Assembly: GCF_050908995.1 (NCBI RefSeq)
Contig: NC_135120.1
Coordinates: 13,467,433-13,531,432 of the forward strand
From: Andrena cerasifolii
Taxonomy: Eukaryota; Arthropoda; Insecta; Hymenoptera; Andrenidae
DNA length: 64,000 nt
Direction: 5' to 3'
The notes below the pieces were generated by a model that worked only from the letters and a program-made list of their open reading frames with translations, had not been told where the DNA came from and searched no databases. The first letter of the stretch is position 1. Each line of letters begins with the position of its first letter. Below, one piece after another: positions 23,646-36,947 of the stretch. Both the position numbers and the translations under genes were made by a program.

Positions 23646-26386
23646 AATCTGTTTGCGAATGATACCTGTTTTACAGTAGATGCTAAAGGAGTTTGTTTTA
23701 AAATCCAGTTTCCTGGTCAAAGTGCTAAATTAACGGCGTTCGGTGGTTTTTTATCGGGTCAGCCGGAGCCAGCTTATTTCCAGCCGCGAGTTTCAGCACG
23801 TGAATCGCTTCGACTACGCTTTTGAGGCCGCGAGCCGCAGGGCTGACGTTCTTAATTTCTTATTGTGTATTAACATGCCACACGTGTGTGATCACGCGAG
23901 GCAGTATCGCGCTTTGGAGTTTTGTTTTTCCCTCGCGGGCAGAAGGACCCGTGTGGGAGAGGGCAGCTGTGCATTTCAGATAATGCGATCCCGCGTACAC
24001 CGCCGCTCCGCCCGCGCATTACGCTCGGTCACGTTATCGATAAGGACGAGCGTGGCACACACGCTTGCTCGCCCTTTTCCAAGCTTCTTCCCTCGTCGAC
24101 GCCCTGCGACTCGGCTATCGTTCGCTATAGTCGAGCGACGCGATCCCGGTTGCACCGAATCGATACCCTTCGCCAACAGCCCCAGATACAAATGCAAATC
24201 CGCCGGCCAGTGTTGTTTCCCGCTGCAACGTTGAATTTCGGCGCGTACACGCGTCCGTTTAAACGGGCTGTCATCGGCGGGACGGGCGCAGAGGGTTGAA
24301 AGGCGGCCGACCGTACGACTGTCAACGGAACTGACTGTCACGGCGGAGGCGAAATTTGCATCGTTGCAGCGCTTCTCCCTTTCACGCCTCGCGCGAGGAA
24401 TGACAGCCTCGTAATCTCCGTCCTCCCACACTGCCGCGGTCTTGCTCTCGGCCTCTCCTCCCAGCAACCCTTTCCTCCGCGCCTTTTTCGCTCGCATAAC
24501 TTCTTCCTTCTACCCTGCCGCACATTTATCCCGAGCTGCATCAGCCTCGCCGTCTTCTTCCTGGCCCGCGGCTTTCCAGCGATCTCTACTTCGCGTAAGG
24601 CTTCTAAATCGGTCGGCGTGCTTCCCAGGAAGATAATCAACGGGGATGTTCTCCGGCTGGAATAGCTGGGTAGATGTGCAGGGGTTCTAAGAGTCTTCGA
24701 AGTGGGTGCTGTAGGTCAGGGAAAAGGAGTAGAAAGATGCAGAAGCAATTCCGCGCGGTGGAATCGAACGCGGTGGGAATCGGCGGACGTCACGCACCAT
24801 TAAGATCCTTGAGATCCGATCGCGCAATTAGCGACGATCGTCTATTAATTACCGCGCGATTAACAGCGATGACGCGCCGCTGTGTCCGCGCGCGTTCAGC
24901 CCGTGCAGGCAATTAGTCCCGAGGAATTTTACGAGTAACCAGTTCTCCCTGCCTTCGCTCGCATCGCCCTCCCCCTGTTCACCTGCAGCCTCGAACGGTA
25001 CCTTTCTCTCGGCGAATTCAATTGAGACTCGGTGCAACGATCGGCTCTGCCTTGTGCACGCGTTATCCGCAGCTCCGTTTCAAATTGCAAGTAGATTCCC
25101 TGGGGAACGACGACTCCTCGTCTGCCGAGTGGATTGTTGCGCGGTTACCTCCTCGCAAGCTGTTTGGAGAAACTGGAGCTCCGATAGAGAGCTCAGTTTC
25201 TTAGTCCTGCAACCATCTCGATACTCCTCAGCTTTCCAGCCCTGGACTCTTCCGATTTCTTTGCCTCCCAAGGCACGTTCCTGACACGAAAAAAAGTATT
25301 CAATTTGCAGCTCGACACCAGCTCTTTTTCTCTCCGTTTTAAGAACGCTTCTTTCATACCGCGACCTATACGAAGGAAGGGGACCAACCTCGACACCCTG
25401 TCGCTTTTTTTGCGCTGCTGCATCCATCGTACGTCAAAAGCGTTTGACCCAATTACACGTCGGAATACAGTGTACCCTCTCTTCTCGTGTCGGCCCGTTT
25501 AAGTGGCTTAATCATACCTCCCCTTTCTCTTCGCGCTGCATGCCGTCTCGCGATTGCGTTTCGGTGGCCAGTCTCGATAGGGGAAGATAGCCTTTAGTCT
25601 GAACAAGACTCGTAGAAGGGAACATGATAGGCACTGTATCGACTGAAAGTCGCGGAGAGGCAGAAGAAACGTTCCAGCAGGCCACGGAAACTAAGGCTGC
25701 CTTCCTAGAATCTCTGTCATGAAGAGACAGCCGACGACCTGGTGTCAGCGTAATCCCGCGTTCAAAGAACTGTTCCATAGCGTGGCCACGGGGAGGGTGA
25801 AGAATAAGGATGGACCACACAGCTCGCGCTGTTATTACGCTACGCGGAGGGCGCCACCACGGTACTCCACTTGATTAATTATCATTGCCGCGTCGGTCAC
25901 ATTCAGCATTCGACCTGTGCGCTTGCACGACACTCTAGCCCTATAAGGTGTCGTGCTTCGTGAACCAGGTCCCTCGATCTCCTCTATCTTCCTCGACCGT
26001 GCCCTTTGCCCCGTGCGAAGCTAAGTGCTGGATAAGCGGAAGCTGTAGCTGTTCCTAGGTCTCGTTTCTTAAGGAAACTGAAGTTTGTCAGGGCAGTAGG
26101 TACTGGGACCAGTTCGGGGTGATTGATAGTATCTAGAGATTCTGATGTGTTGGTAGAGAGTTGTGATATCCTTGGCAGATCCTTAGCACAAAGTCGCGGA
26201 GACGCTCGAACTCCTCGCCAGCGATATTTAATCGTCTTCGATCCGCTTAAAGAAGCCCAGGGCCGTTATTTACGGCCCCGTGACTTGTACCCCTGTTGGA
26301 CGGTGATTCGGCGGTTCTCCGGAATCTTTGTTCCCCGCTGGACCACAAATTGTCTCGTGTTACACGCGTCGTTTCGTGGAGAATAA

Positions 26387-26404
26387 GAGAGAGAGAGAGA
26401 GAGA
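26387..26404 (+). repeat. (GA)9 microsatellite
   Basis: This is an uninterrupted ga run. In insects, GA runs are also GAGA-factor binding sequence, but no function can be inferred here. Confidence 0.95.
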
Positions 26405-27181
26405 CGAGGACCCGCGACGTGGAGGATTCCTTGCTTTCAGGGTTCCATCGTTAGCCGTCCCATTCGCACCTGCAGCATCACCGTGCATTGTGCACCTGTC
26501 ATGTTTCACACCCTTAAAACAACAATCGCCGTTGACCCGGCGGGATTACTCGACAGAGGGGACCAGGAGGAGCTGGAACGCTCTCCTGCAGGCTCACGAG
26601 TCTCCGCCGGCTTACCAGAGTCCGAAAAATCGCCGATTTATTTATTTATTTGGCTAGGAACGAGGGAACGCCAGAAAGCCACGACCGCTCCATTCAGGTG
26701 TTGTGTTTACACAGCCAACCCTAAATAAAGATCATCCATGTCATTGGAGTCGCGAGCTATTCAAGCGACGGCCAATAGCTGGCCGAAGTCGTGGCGGAAG
26801 GTGTCGGGAACGTGTCGACAGGGGTGACGTGGGGAAACAATGCTTTAAGATGACGGCTGAGGGGAGAAATCTGTTCGACATTCCTCGCGCAGCAAACACT
26901 TGGCGCGAGAAAGTCATCTCAAGCAACTTGCCACCTTGTAACCCTTCATAACCCTAGAATAATGGCACAAATTTCACGTATGTAGGTAGGTATGTGGGTA
27001 ACACCTTCTCGCCAGTTCTCAGTGACGAGAGATCGGTATGTACAAAGCTGCACGAGTAATCGTCGTATTTGCACACCCACCCCGATTCGGTGTTTGCCAT
27101 TCGAGGCTGGAACCAATGCAATCGAAGCTATTTGAGCCCATTGCGACACAACTGTCGGCCGACTCTCGCGAAGAATCCCAA

Positions 27182-27205
27182 CTTCTTCTTCTTCTTCTTC
27201 TTCTC
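27182..27205 (+). repeat. (CTT)n microsatellite
   Basis: About eight ctt triplets are followed by a pyrimidine stretch. Confidence 0.95.
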
Positions 27206-28533
27206 CGAGGATAAGTCGAAGAACGAGGATAGGAGGTTGCTCGAGAAGGGTTTATTTGTGGAGCAAACAGAAAATGCGAGCGCGAGGCGTCGGTCGATGC
27301 GGAAAGGGTCGCTGGACGAAGGGGAGAGGGGAAGAAGGGAGGAAGGACGGCTGGATCGTTCTCGAGAAGTGGAGGAAGGGCTGCCGCGGTTCATTGTTTA
27401 TCTTCGAAGCCGCAACAGAATATTGTTCCGCGCGAGCCTGAGCGGTACGGGGCCGCCCTTCCCTCTTCGCAATCGCGCTTTGACAGTCGCTGACGAGTCC
27501 ATCAGCTGGGAATATTTGCATCTTTACGAGCTGGCTGCGTTCTCGCGGCCGCACCTGTACGACCGGCGCACACAACCATCGACGTATGTCTTGGGGCGAT
27601 GCTTTAACCTGGTTCAACCGACGCTCCTTCCATCCACCGAGTCTTCTTCGCCCCTTCCCCGGCGCGTCTCCCTCGCTTTGTTTCTCCTCGCGAGTCTAAC
27701 CGGCTCTATTTTCTCCTTTCTCGTTTCTCGTTATCCGCCTCCGGAGCCCATTCTCCTCTTATCGTCTCGATTTTTCCAACCCTTTGACGCTCCTCGAGCT
27801 GCGTACGAGCTGCTCCGCGTAGAGCCTCGCGATCCTTCAACTTCCTCTCTCCTCAATGCTCCTCCAAGTTCCTGGAGATCTTGTGAAAGAGCTTATCAAT
27901 GATTTTATCATCGTCGCAAGACTCGCAAGTATTATAATTAAATGAGGTTGGGAATAAGTGGATTCGCATTACGGATGTTGGCGAGGCGTCAAGGATATCC
28001 GGAACTCGCGTTACGAGCGGCATTGCGTAACGAGGACGTGAGGATGCACGAAACATGTTGGAAGACATAAACAGGTGACACTCTCCGTGGCAGCCGCGTG
28101 GGAAAGCTTTGACCAAGCGGGTCGAGATGGTGGGACAATTCAGCGCGTTCGTCTGTTCAAACCGCGAGTGCATTCGATTAATCCAGCAGGGTTCTTGAAA
28201 CGCCGGGGATACGAGATCGCCTAGCAGGCTCATGATCCTGTACTGCTAGAGCCCCGACAGAAACCATAAATCCTGGCGGCGCGAGTTCATGGCGAATCTT
28301 TCCACGGGCAACTAATAACGATAATTTCCAATCAGTATCTATTACTGTCGCTATCGGGCCCCGGGGGCATTACGCGTTGACCCCCGAGGGCCTTCAATTT
28401 CCGTGCCATGATTACGTGGGCCCGCCGATATTCCAACAAATACAGTGAATACTCGTTACCAGCCCGTTTCTATCATGCGTTAAGAGCTCGGCGACTCAAT
28501 TTCTTGGAATCCTTCGGATGAGAGTGAGAAAAC

Positions 28534-28836
28534 CCAATGAGCGAGCGAGAGGAACCGAAAGAATCGACACGAAGATGTCCTCGGCTACGAAAGAGAGAAA
28601 GCATGATACTTTGTCTCGCTCCGTCTTTCAGCTCGAGCTCGAGCTCCAACTCGACTTAAAAGAGAATTAAAATTTTCGGATTCGAATACTAAAGAGGATT
28701 TTACGTTCCGCGAATAATTTGTCCCACTCGGCTGTCGCGAAACGAATTAGCTCGAGCTCATCATGCTTTTTCTCTTTCGTAGCCGACGGCATATCTTCGT
28801 GTCGACTCTTTCGTTTCCTCTCACTCGCGTCATTGG
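28534..28836. repeat. Long GC-moderate inverted repeat, arms about 75 bp
   Basis: Arm 28534-28607 (key words gagaggaaccgaaaga, tcgacacgaagat, tcggctacgaaagag, aaagcatgat) is inverted at 28760-28836 with roughly one mismatch in eight and a small gap. The ~150-base spacer holds a tract of agctcg repeats. No TSD was seen and composition matches the surroundings. Confidence 0.75.
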
Positions 28837-30964
28837 CAGCGCGGAATAGTGTCCACACGCGTTAGCAGCCCGCCGCCACCCTCGTTCGTCGGGCTGTTAA
28901 CGAGGATTTACTGTAAATCGTATTAAAGACGAAGCAGCGGCGCATAGGAAGAAGTCGAGCTCCCTCTCGCGATGGAGTTTCACGGCTTCCGAAACGATCC
29001 AGGTTGCTTCTAGGAAATCAAGCGATTCGCGCCGATTCGCGATCCAGCCAGCGTTGTGGCGCATTAACGATCCTGCTGGATGTCACTGCCGGAGAGACGG
29101 ACGAAGAGAGCAACGGGGAGAGAGGAGGAGAGAGAGGCTACCAAGTACCGTCGAGTATCCACTCCAAAGAGCTGGGTGGGCTAATTAGCGCGTTGCCTGG
29201 CAACCGGGCGACGAGTACGATCTGCACTTTACTCCGTTTCAGTCTCTCCTCTCTTACTTTTCATCCGGCCCCGTCCACCTTTTTCTCTCCCTTCGCTGGC
29301 TTTTCCCTTCTCCTTCGGCTCCGCGCGCCTATCCTCCTGGTCTCTCGCGCGAGACGGCAAGGGTTGCTTCTGACAGTTGTCTTCGGGTCACGCAGCACAA
29401 TTCCGCATCGATTCTTCTTGTTCTCGAAATTTCGGCGCAAATTCTGAGATCAAGGGTGCGAGTTTCGTGACGCGGCATCGATCTTGCGAATTCAAGGGTG
29501 GTTCGGTTTCTACGGTGGTGTCTTCAACGTCCAAACGATCGATTCGGGGCATCGACACGTACGATATCCCAATTACTTCAGACTGACGTCATAGTTGGAG
29601 TTTGAAAAAGGATGCAGCTGGTATTTTCGCCGACCCTTTCCATTCTTTCCGCCGAAAATCATTGCTGATCAATCCCGTCCCATCAGGCAGAGGCGCGGCG
29701 GTTCTTTGTGTAAGTGGCCGTCCCATCGACGCTTCCATTTCGACCCCGAACGGTGGCAAAGAATAAGGTTTCAGAGGAATCTCTCTTTGGAGTCTCCTCC
29801 CGTGGTATCCGCTCGGCTGTTTTGTCGGCGCTTCAAGCTGTGAAATTGCTCCGACTTATCATTCGACCTAACGAGTCCCTAACCGTCTTCACACTTCACA
29901 CTCTTCTCGCTCTGTCTATTCTCTGCGCCTTCCACGCAGTGGCGTAGGGCGCCGAGGACTCTCATTTCCAGCAATCAGTCTTCCGAGCTTCAATAAGTAA
30001 TCATGCAGCGATTTCCTGAAATACTAAAAAAAATACGAATAAATTCCTATAGGTAATACTGTAGCTTAAAAGCTGACGTTCACGTCCGATTTTCCATCCA
30101 CCACAAATTCCCACAGTTTAACCGCAACTGCGTCACCAGAACGTCAAACAAAAAAGGGGGGAAGCGAAAGACAGAAGAGACAGGGAAGTGAAATTATCGC
30201 GTGTTAACGGCGAATTGGCGGCGACCGCAAAAGGAGGATCCCCGAAATTCGTGGCTGGGTGGCTGTGGCGCCATTGCCTCTGCCCGATCGAGAAAGAATC
30301 CTCGACCAGGCTTGTCACCCTGTGGAACGGCCGCGGCGATGGTTTCGAGGGATGGCCGAGCAGCAATCGCCTGTAATTTGCTCCTCGGCCGACATCGATG
30401 GCGTTCATTGTCGTTTCATGCCGCGTCCTTTCGACGCGCACGCACACGCGCCGAAGCCGGGGACGCGTCTTTTCGAAATCTGCCTTCGGTACGAGGCATC
30501 CCCGTTCGCCTGACGGCGGATTGCCGTCGCGGCTGGCAGATAAAAATGATACGTTGGATCGAATGGGGATCGATCGGAGGCGCCCTTTGTGAGGCGCTCT
30601 TGTGACGGGGCACCTGGTGGGAGAAAAACGCGATTACTCGGCCCAGTCGGGATAATTTGAAGCGATTATGTCGGCACTGTCCAGATAATGGAGCACGTCG
30701 ACGATGAATCGATGCTTAGGAGCGCCGTTGTTAACGGGCGAGTCTCAATGGGCCTCGCATTTTTACGTGTCGACCGTCCCGGGCGTCTTTCGAAATTTTC
30801 AGGGACCGCGGCTCGTTTGTCCCTTTTGATTGGAGTGCTTAAAAATCTCGCCCCGAACGGCAAATTATTCAGTGTAATATTTCACTGCAGTCGGCTTTAG
30901 TAATTGGTTCGTGCTATGTGCTGTATCATTTTTGGTTTGTTTCCCAACAGAATTTAGGTGATCA

Positions 30965-31640
30965 CATACGCGGTAGATTAATAATAATAGTAAGTGTCTT
31001 TATTGCACCAAAATAAAAGTAGGTAATATGCACAAAGGTGGTGTAAAGGCGAGTCTCAGCTCAGGTGTTTTTAATTTTGATCCGCGAGAACTTGAATAGA
31101 AAATGTGACAATGAAGTGAAAGGAAGACTATGCACTATACTATATCCCCATAAAAAACCTCAAAAAAGTAAAAAAATTACGCCAAGTACATGAAATGAAA
31201 TAAATCATAAAAAAAGAAGATAATAATAATCACAAAATTGAAAAAAATATATAAAAAAAATTATGTGAAACGATTTTATTAAAAATGTAGGAAAAAACTA
31301 AATTAAAATGCACTAAAAACTAAAAAATAATTATTTTCTTGCACTTCAATTTTGATGGTGTTAATATCACTTTAAATAAAATCGTGGGGCACGATATTTC
31401 GATGATGTACTAGATAGTAATCTGAATTTTAGGAAAGATTTGGTGGCACGTTTAAAGGAAGGTAGTGTTAGAATTGAGCAGATAACATCAGATAAATAAC
31501 TAATTATAAAAATGAGGTGCAACGTATGAAAAACGGTCGGAGAATTTAGCGATACCTATGGAAGCTGGGAATGGAGATTTGGCAATGAGATCGCGCAAGG
31601 CAGGAATTGATAGAATGGTAGGCAGGAAGGTGAATGTGTA
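30965..31640 (-). mobile_element. Degenerate non-LTR retrotransposon (LINE) 3' end
   Basis: On the minus strand the segment ends in ggtgcaataaagacactt followed by a run of att-type triplets, a common LINE tail in insects. Upstream on that strand, broken frames near 31400-31620 give fragments such as RFSYVAPHFYN and LPSFKRATKSFLKF, like the region just after the reverse transcriptase in R1/Jockey-like elements (a normal copy reads roughly 'WNSLP...SFKR..K.FL'). Several stops and shifts break it. The 3' part also contains the repeat found at 46650 and 54520. The clade is a guess. Confidence 0.4.
31130..31260. repeat. Third copy of the dispersed repeat's left block
   Basis: It contains ccccataaaaaacctc, then attacgccaagtacatgaaa and gaagataataataatcac, nearly identical to 54530-54615. 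It lies inside the LINE-like segment, which suggests that the block belongs to a LINE 3' region on the minus strand. Confidence 0.6.
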
Positions 31641-33194
31641 CCGAGAATTTTATACCTACACTAGACAACATCCTCCAATTTCATTCGATATCTTTTCAGC
31701 CTCATATACATGCAATTAAGAAAGTTTAAATCACACACCAATTCTGCAATTAGCTCGCTAAAAACATGAAAAGAGCCGCGAAATTCCTTGCCGCCACGAA
31801 AACATACGATTCCGAAAGCGCGTCTCTGTCGCTCCGTCCCTTCCCTGGGCAAGCAACGTTCGACGCAGCAAAACGGCCCGAAAACAGCTGCACGTCTAGA
31901 AATAACGTCCGAGAAGTTAATAAATGCCATCTGCGAAATATCGCCTTCGGGGAACGTCAAAGCGTCTTCATAAACGTCGATCCGCGAGTCACAGCCGTCG
32001 TCGCGTCTGCGTGAAACCTGTTTTCCACGAAATCATTGATTATGTCGCCTCTCCGTTACTCATCTCCGATTAACCGCGGAATTGACCTGGACACCGATAT
32101 CCGGCTGCAAGGGAACAGTTATTAGGAGCAACGGAATCTTCTCCAGCAACTGTCGCTCGCAACCTGACATTGGAAATGCCCGGTTGTCGCGTTCACGAAC
32201 CTCCGTTTATCATTAATCACCAATTCCTCGGCGCTGTCGACGCTAGACGCTCTAGGGAATACGTGGCGACACGCTCAACGCTTCCTTCTCGGGCTACAAG
32301 GTGATCCAAGGAATCTCCGTCGAGATTCGGGGAGGATCAGGCTTTATGATATAGAAGAACATTTTCGTGAAGAATTCACCAGGATCAGAATTACGATTAC
32401 TTCGAAACTTTTAGGCGCTAAGTGCCGCTGTGCAGTGTTCAAGTTTCAAGCTACACGACACAATCGAACTGCTTGAAAATTTTGATCTGCTCGAAGTAAG
32501 TAGGTAGGTACATTCAGGCCGCAGCGATATATGGACAAAAATCCAGATCACCTCGGTCTTTTAATGAAACTGTATATTTTTTATACGCCGATCGATGCAT
32601 CTTTATATTCTCTTAAAAAAAAAGTGTTAGGGTACTTAGGTCGAAAACTGATTACTCAGTTCAGAAGTTATGAGCTTTCTCTTCGAGCCACTCGATTTTT
32701 GCGAGTACGCAGCTCGGCTCGGCTCGAATTTCGAGCTGCTCGAATATTCGGTAGTAGGTACTCGAACAGCCTTACAGTGCATCCAACATTGCGGAGCCTT
32801 ACCGTGGAACTTGAACATTGAATATTTTCAATTTAAACGATTAGCTCTCATTTCTAATTCCAAGTTGAAGACCCCTCGTCGCGCACTCCCCCGAGCAGAC
32901 GCTCTGCCTTGAATCGCCCTGTAGCTGGCCCACGTCCGGGCCGGGGATCCTCGGATAAGTCTCCCAGCTCCGTTACATTAAAAGCTTATTCATCGTGCGT
33001 CGACATTGTCAACCGTTTTCATCGTGACGGCTGAAACTTCAAGGGGTTTTAATTGCGCGAAGGTCGCGCCGGCTCAATCGTCCCCGATGACTGTCGACAA
33101 TCGGATGTTACAGTGACGCGCGTCCTCGTGGAAGCGACAAGAGTGACGTAACGACTCTGACAATGAAATCTACCGGAGAAGGAGAGGAAGGGGT

Positions 33195-33219
33195 AGAGAG
33201 AGAGAGAGAGAGAGAGAGA
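33195..33219 (+). repeat. (AG)12 microsatellite
   Basis: This is an uninterrupted ag run within a purine-rich stretch. It is also potential GAGA-factor binding sequence. Confidence 0.95.
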
Positions 33220-34881
33220 CGCGGTTTTCGATGTCGTGTATCGCGTGGTTTCGCGCCCGTCTCCCAGCTGTCGGCCGTCGTCCACGGCTGCCTCCTTTCG
33301 AAACGCCGATCGGTTAACGATTTCTTATTCTCATTCTTATTATTCCTGCGAGCGGCCCTCCTCTTCCTCTTCTTTCCCGGCTGACCTTTCCGATTTCGAG
33401 CCGGAGGACACGTAATTCTTGCTATTCCGCGACGTGACGCTACGTCCTCCCGTTCCCCAAGCCGATCTATCCACTCCGCCTGCCTAAACGCTTCCCCCTA
33501 ATCTCGTCACGCGATGGTCTCTCATTGAAACTCGTGATATTCAAAACGCTGTATTCCTTCATCGCTTTCACGTATCTCCCGCTGCCCGGTCCCCTGATTG
33601 CACGTCTAGTGGGGCACACCAGGAGAGAGACCTAGGGAGCCACACCGAACTCTCAGAGCCCGGCGCAAATTACGTCGAAAACGTTCCATCGAAATCCACG
33701 GCGGGTTAGAAAATTACCATGGGACCAGGGGAACACGTCCTTGCCGTTCTCCACGAGGGTGTTTACGATTTTGCGTGATCGGTCGCGGATCGATCGTCCA
33801 CCCAGCCGGAGTCTAGGTGGACGGGCGACGGGGACGATGATTAGGGCGCCGTTTAAAGACACAGATCGTCTAGTAGAAGCGGCCTCGAGGAAGGGAGAAG
33901 GACAAGATTAGAATAATAGACGTCGCGGCGAACGGCGCTGATCGTTCGGCCCTCTTAGGGAATAGTTTAAACTGTTTAACATAATGGCCGGCGCAGCGCT
34001 GGACATCGCTCCGATTCGGAGACCCAACAATTTCGCCCGACTGTTCTCTCTAATGTCAACAGATTAGCCGTAATAGTGAAATTACACGTTCGCGTAATGT
34101 CTCACATATGGAGTCACGTCGCCTTGCCCGTAATCCTCGTGATCGCGCCGCATACGACCTTCCTCCTTCATCGCTCGCCCCGTCCGCGTCGCGCCCGCTC
34201 TGTCCCCGTCCACGGGTCCGGCAGAGATTTCGGTAATGCTAGGGTTAGACGCTGTACCCCGGACCGAGAGGTCAAACGACTTTACCGGCCAGATTACATG
34301 CATTATTTTTGCGCTCGGCGACGACCAAATGACCGGTAATTCGAGCTGGACCTGGGATCTCCTCGTTCGTCCCGCCGTCAACGGATTTAAGGGCGACCCT
34401 TTGGGGGACACGTTCAATCGCGGCGCTGCGCGCTGAGAACTCTGTGCCGCGTACCGTAAGCCTGGCCGTAATGAAGTCCAGTATTATTCGATAGTCTTCA
34501 ATGGAAGCATCCTCGCTTTCACCGGGACTGGAACGTAACCGAAAGTGCGAATACCATTGTTCGAGCGCATCAGAGCATCAAGAAACCGCTAGATTAAATA
34601 ACTTCTTAGGACAGTCTTCGTTCTTTTTTTTCTTCAATTATCAGAGGTAATAGGAGTGAAGTAATGGTTACTCAACGATGGATATTGCGAATACTGCGGT
34701 GTTTGCTGGAAGATGTTAATCCAGAATTGCGAGGAGGCACTGCGAAGCGAAGTCTCGAAATTCCTCGGAACTTTCCATTTCTGCTCACGTCAGGCCGACG
34801 TCAGACGCTTTTGCAAGGGTGGTCGAGACGTCGAAACGGGTCGTGGAACGTGACGCGCTTCTTTTGATCGCGCTGAAACGC

Positions 34882-34926
34882 GGGAAGGAAGGAAGGAGGG
34901 ACGGAAGGCTGGGAGGAAGGAAGGAA
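34882..34926 (+). repeat. Imperfect (GGAA)n purine tract
   Basis: Repeated ggaa and aagg units are interrupted by gagggacggaaggctgg. The strand is almost pure purine. Confidence 0.85.
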
Positions 34927-35355
34927 GCGGTGTACTCCCTGGATAATAATGATCTCAGGATCGACGGATGACGTACGACGGGGTCCCCGAGGGGGCCAGG
35001 CAGCGGTTGATCCATTGTTACGCTATCTCTCCCATTCTGCCTCGCGTTTAATGCATAATCTATTACGGGCTTTTAACAATGCGAACCACCTCGCCGACAC
35101 GAGCACCGCTCGCCTCTTCGTCCAAAGGGTCCCGGCGAATCGATCTTCCGCGGCTCGCACCCTCATATTTCACCAATGTTTTGACGTCTGCTTCGTAAGC
35201 ATCCGTCGTAAGGGTGAATCGGTCACGAGACTCGTCTCCGTTCGAGGGGTTGCGACCGGGGAACGGAGGATCCTCGAGCACGATGCGCTTCGGCGCACGG
35301 GGCACGGTCTGAAGTAGACGGTCGCGATCACGCAAACGTAAGCGACTGATTTCGT

Positions 35356-35695
35356 AGTGAAAGGCACTGAATATTGTTTAACGATAATAATAAATTTATA
35401 AACAATTAGATAATTAATATATATAATTATTAATATTAATCTATAGTTTGATGAATGGATGAATTTTATTAGATTAATTAGATTAATTTTAATGAATATT
35501 CAGTAATTGATATGATAGGAAATAAGATTATTCTTATTTCTTATTATTTAAAAATAATAAATAATATAAATGAGTTAAATTCAATTAATAAATGAAGAAT
35601 ATTTAATGTAATAAATTCTATAAACGTTATTAAAATTCTTAAATTCATATTATTTATTGATTTCCGTATTGAATTACATCAGTAATTGAATGGAA
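35356..35695. other. Extremely AT-rich island
   Basis: About 340 bases are almost entirely A and T (taataataaatttataaac at the left, tattatttattgatttcc at the right) between CpG-rich flanks. No inverted termini or TSD were found. On the minus strand a hydrophobic frame runs with few stops, which any AT-rich DNA tends to give. A nuclear copy of mitochondrial DNA or an unrecognised element are both possible. Confidence 0.5.
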
Positions 35696-36510
35696 AATGG
35701 AACTATGTCTGTGTTTAGAAAAGGTCCGAGTGTACTCTACTTTAAGTGTTGAAGCCTTTTGACCTTATATTAGAGCTTGCCAACTACCTACATGCTTCTT
35801 ACAAATAATAAAATACATTGCAGTATTGGGTAGGTACTTGCTTGGGTCACTGACAAAACCTAGCAAGACGAATAATTTACCTATCAGTGGAGCAGCCCGC
35901 TGTTCCCCAAAAATCATCCATTGATCTGCAGGAAGAGCTCCCGTCATTGAATATGTATATCGAGAAGTGCATTGGCCTTGGAGCCCTGCCAATAGATTAA
36001 TAGCCGCGGAGTGATGCTCGAGATTTCGTCGGCATATATCGCATTACGGGAAATGACGCGCCAGAATCTTCGAATGACTTCGCGAAGCGGAGCTCGAAGG
36101 GATGAGCACCGGGAGAAAGAGCGAGCAAGAAAGAGGGAAGTGTTCAAAGCGAAAGGAGAAGAGAGACGGGAGAGGAGCATCCGAACGAGATCGTGTAATC
36201 ACTCTTTCTTTTTTCACCGACGATACTCCCTTTCTTCCGTCCTTTCTCTTCCACTCGATCTCTTATCCCCTTGGATCCCCTGTGCTTCGGCATTCAACGT
36301 TTTTGGGACAAGCATTGGCCGCTATTTCCAAAGGAATCTCGTTCCAAATGTGCGCCTTCAGAAATACACGTGACGCAGGCATAAAAAAATAAAACACGGA
36401 AGCTATACAATGGTTGAAGGATACGTTTCACTTAAAATTCATACGCTCCTAGAAGTTGGCTGTCAAAGTGCGCAAATCGCGCTGACGTCGTAGTCACGCT
36501 AAATCATTAA

Positions 36511-36947
36511 GGGGTTTTATTAAAAATGATAAAACAATATTCTTATTGCACATGATATATTAGTCCATAAAGTACACGAAAAAATTTATTTACAATAATT
36601 TTTGTATTAAATTATTTATGATTTTTGAGGTTTTTTAAACCACTGCAGAAATAATAGCCACCATAATATCTCCTTCAAACATCGGTGGATTTGAAAAATA
36701 AAATGATATTCTTGTATAATAATGTTGCCATTCTAAGCTAACGAGCCATTTTTTTATATTTTATTTATTTAATTTTTCATGCACAATTAGAGAGCAAAAT
36801 TTTGCATGAAAACAATTCATTTAAATTTCAAGCGCCATAAATTGTTTATTATTTTGAAATTAAAAAAATTGGCCCGTCAGCCCATAACGACAACATTATT
36901 TTACAAGAATATTATTTTATTTTTACTAAGCAGACGTTTGTAACCCC
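36511..36947. mobile_element. TTAA-flanked foldback element
   Basis: TTAA flanks both ends (36507-36510 and 36948-36951) with short GGGGTT termini. Inside, two inverted arms of about 65 bp (near 36693-36757 and 36858-36926) share tattcttgta and aataatgttg. The region is AT-rich and non-coding. The shared TTAA-GGGG boundary suggests kinship with the 43729-44317 element, though the interiors do not obviously match. Confidence 0.6.

Larger units (their letters stand above)
23654..30964. other. No gene recognised
   Basis: Unique CpG-rich sequence with GA and CTT microsatellites and the inverted repeat at 28534. The longest frame, 277 codons at 27069-27902, runs through the CTT microsatellite, has low-complexity composition and lacks a domain. 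No splice-supported exon was seen. Confidence 0.6.
31641..36506. other. No gene recognised
   Basis: Unique sequence with the (AG)n at 33195, a GGAA tract at 34882 and the AT island at 35356. Around 32685-32770 the word gctcgg/gctcga recurs. A minus-strand 75-codon frame at 35765-35992 reads like protein but has no recognised homology. Confidence 0.55.

Noticed and set aside
27069..27902. Longest open frame in the window (277 codons, plus strand)
   Set aside because: It runs through a CTT microsatellite and purine/pyrimidine-rich DNA, has biased composition and no domain, and is overlapped by long frames on the other strand.
35765..35992. 75-codon minus-strand frame that reads like a protein fragment
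   Set aside because: No recognised homology or splice sites; kept only as a note in the block entry.
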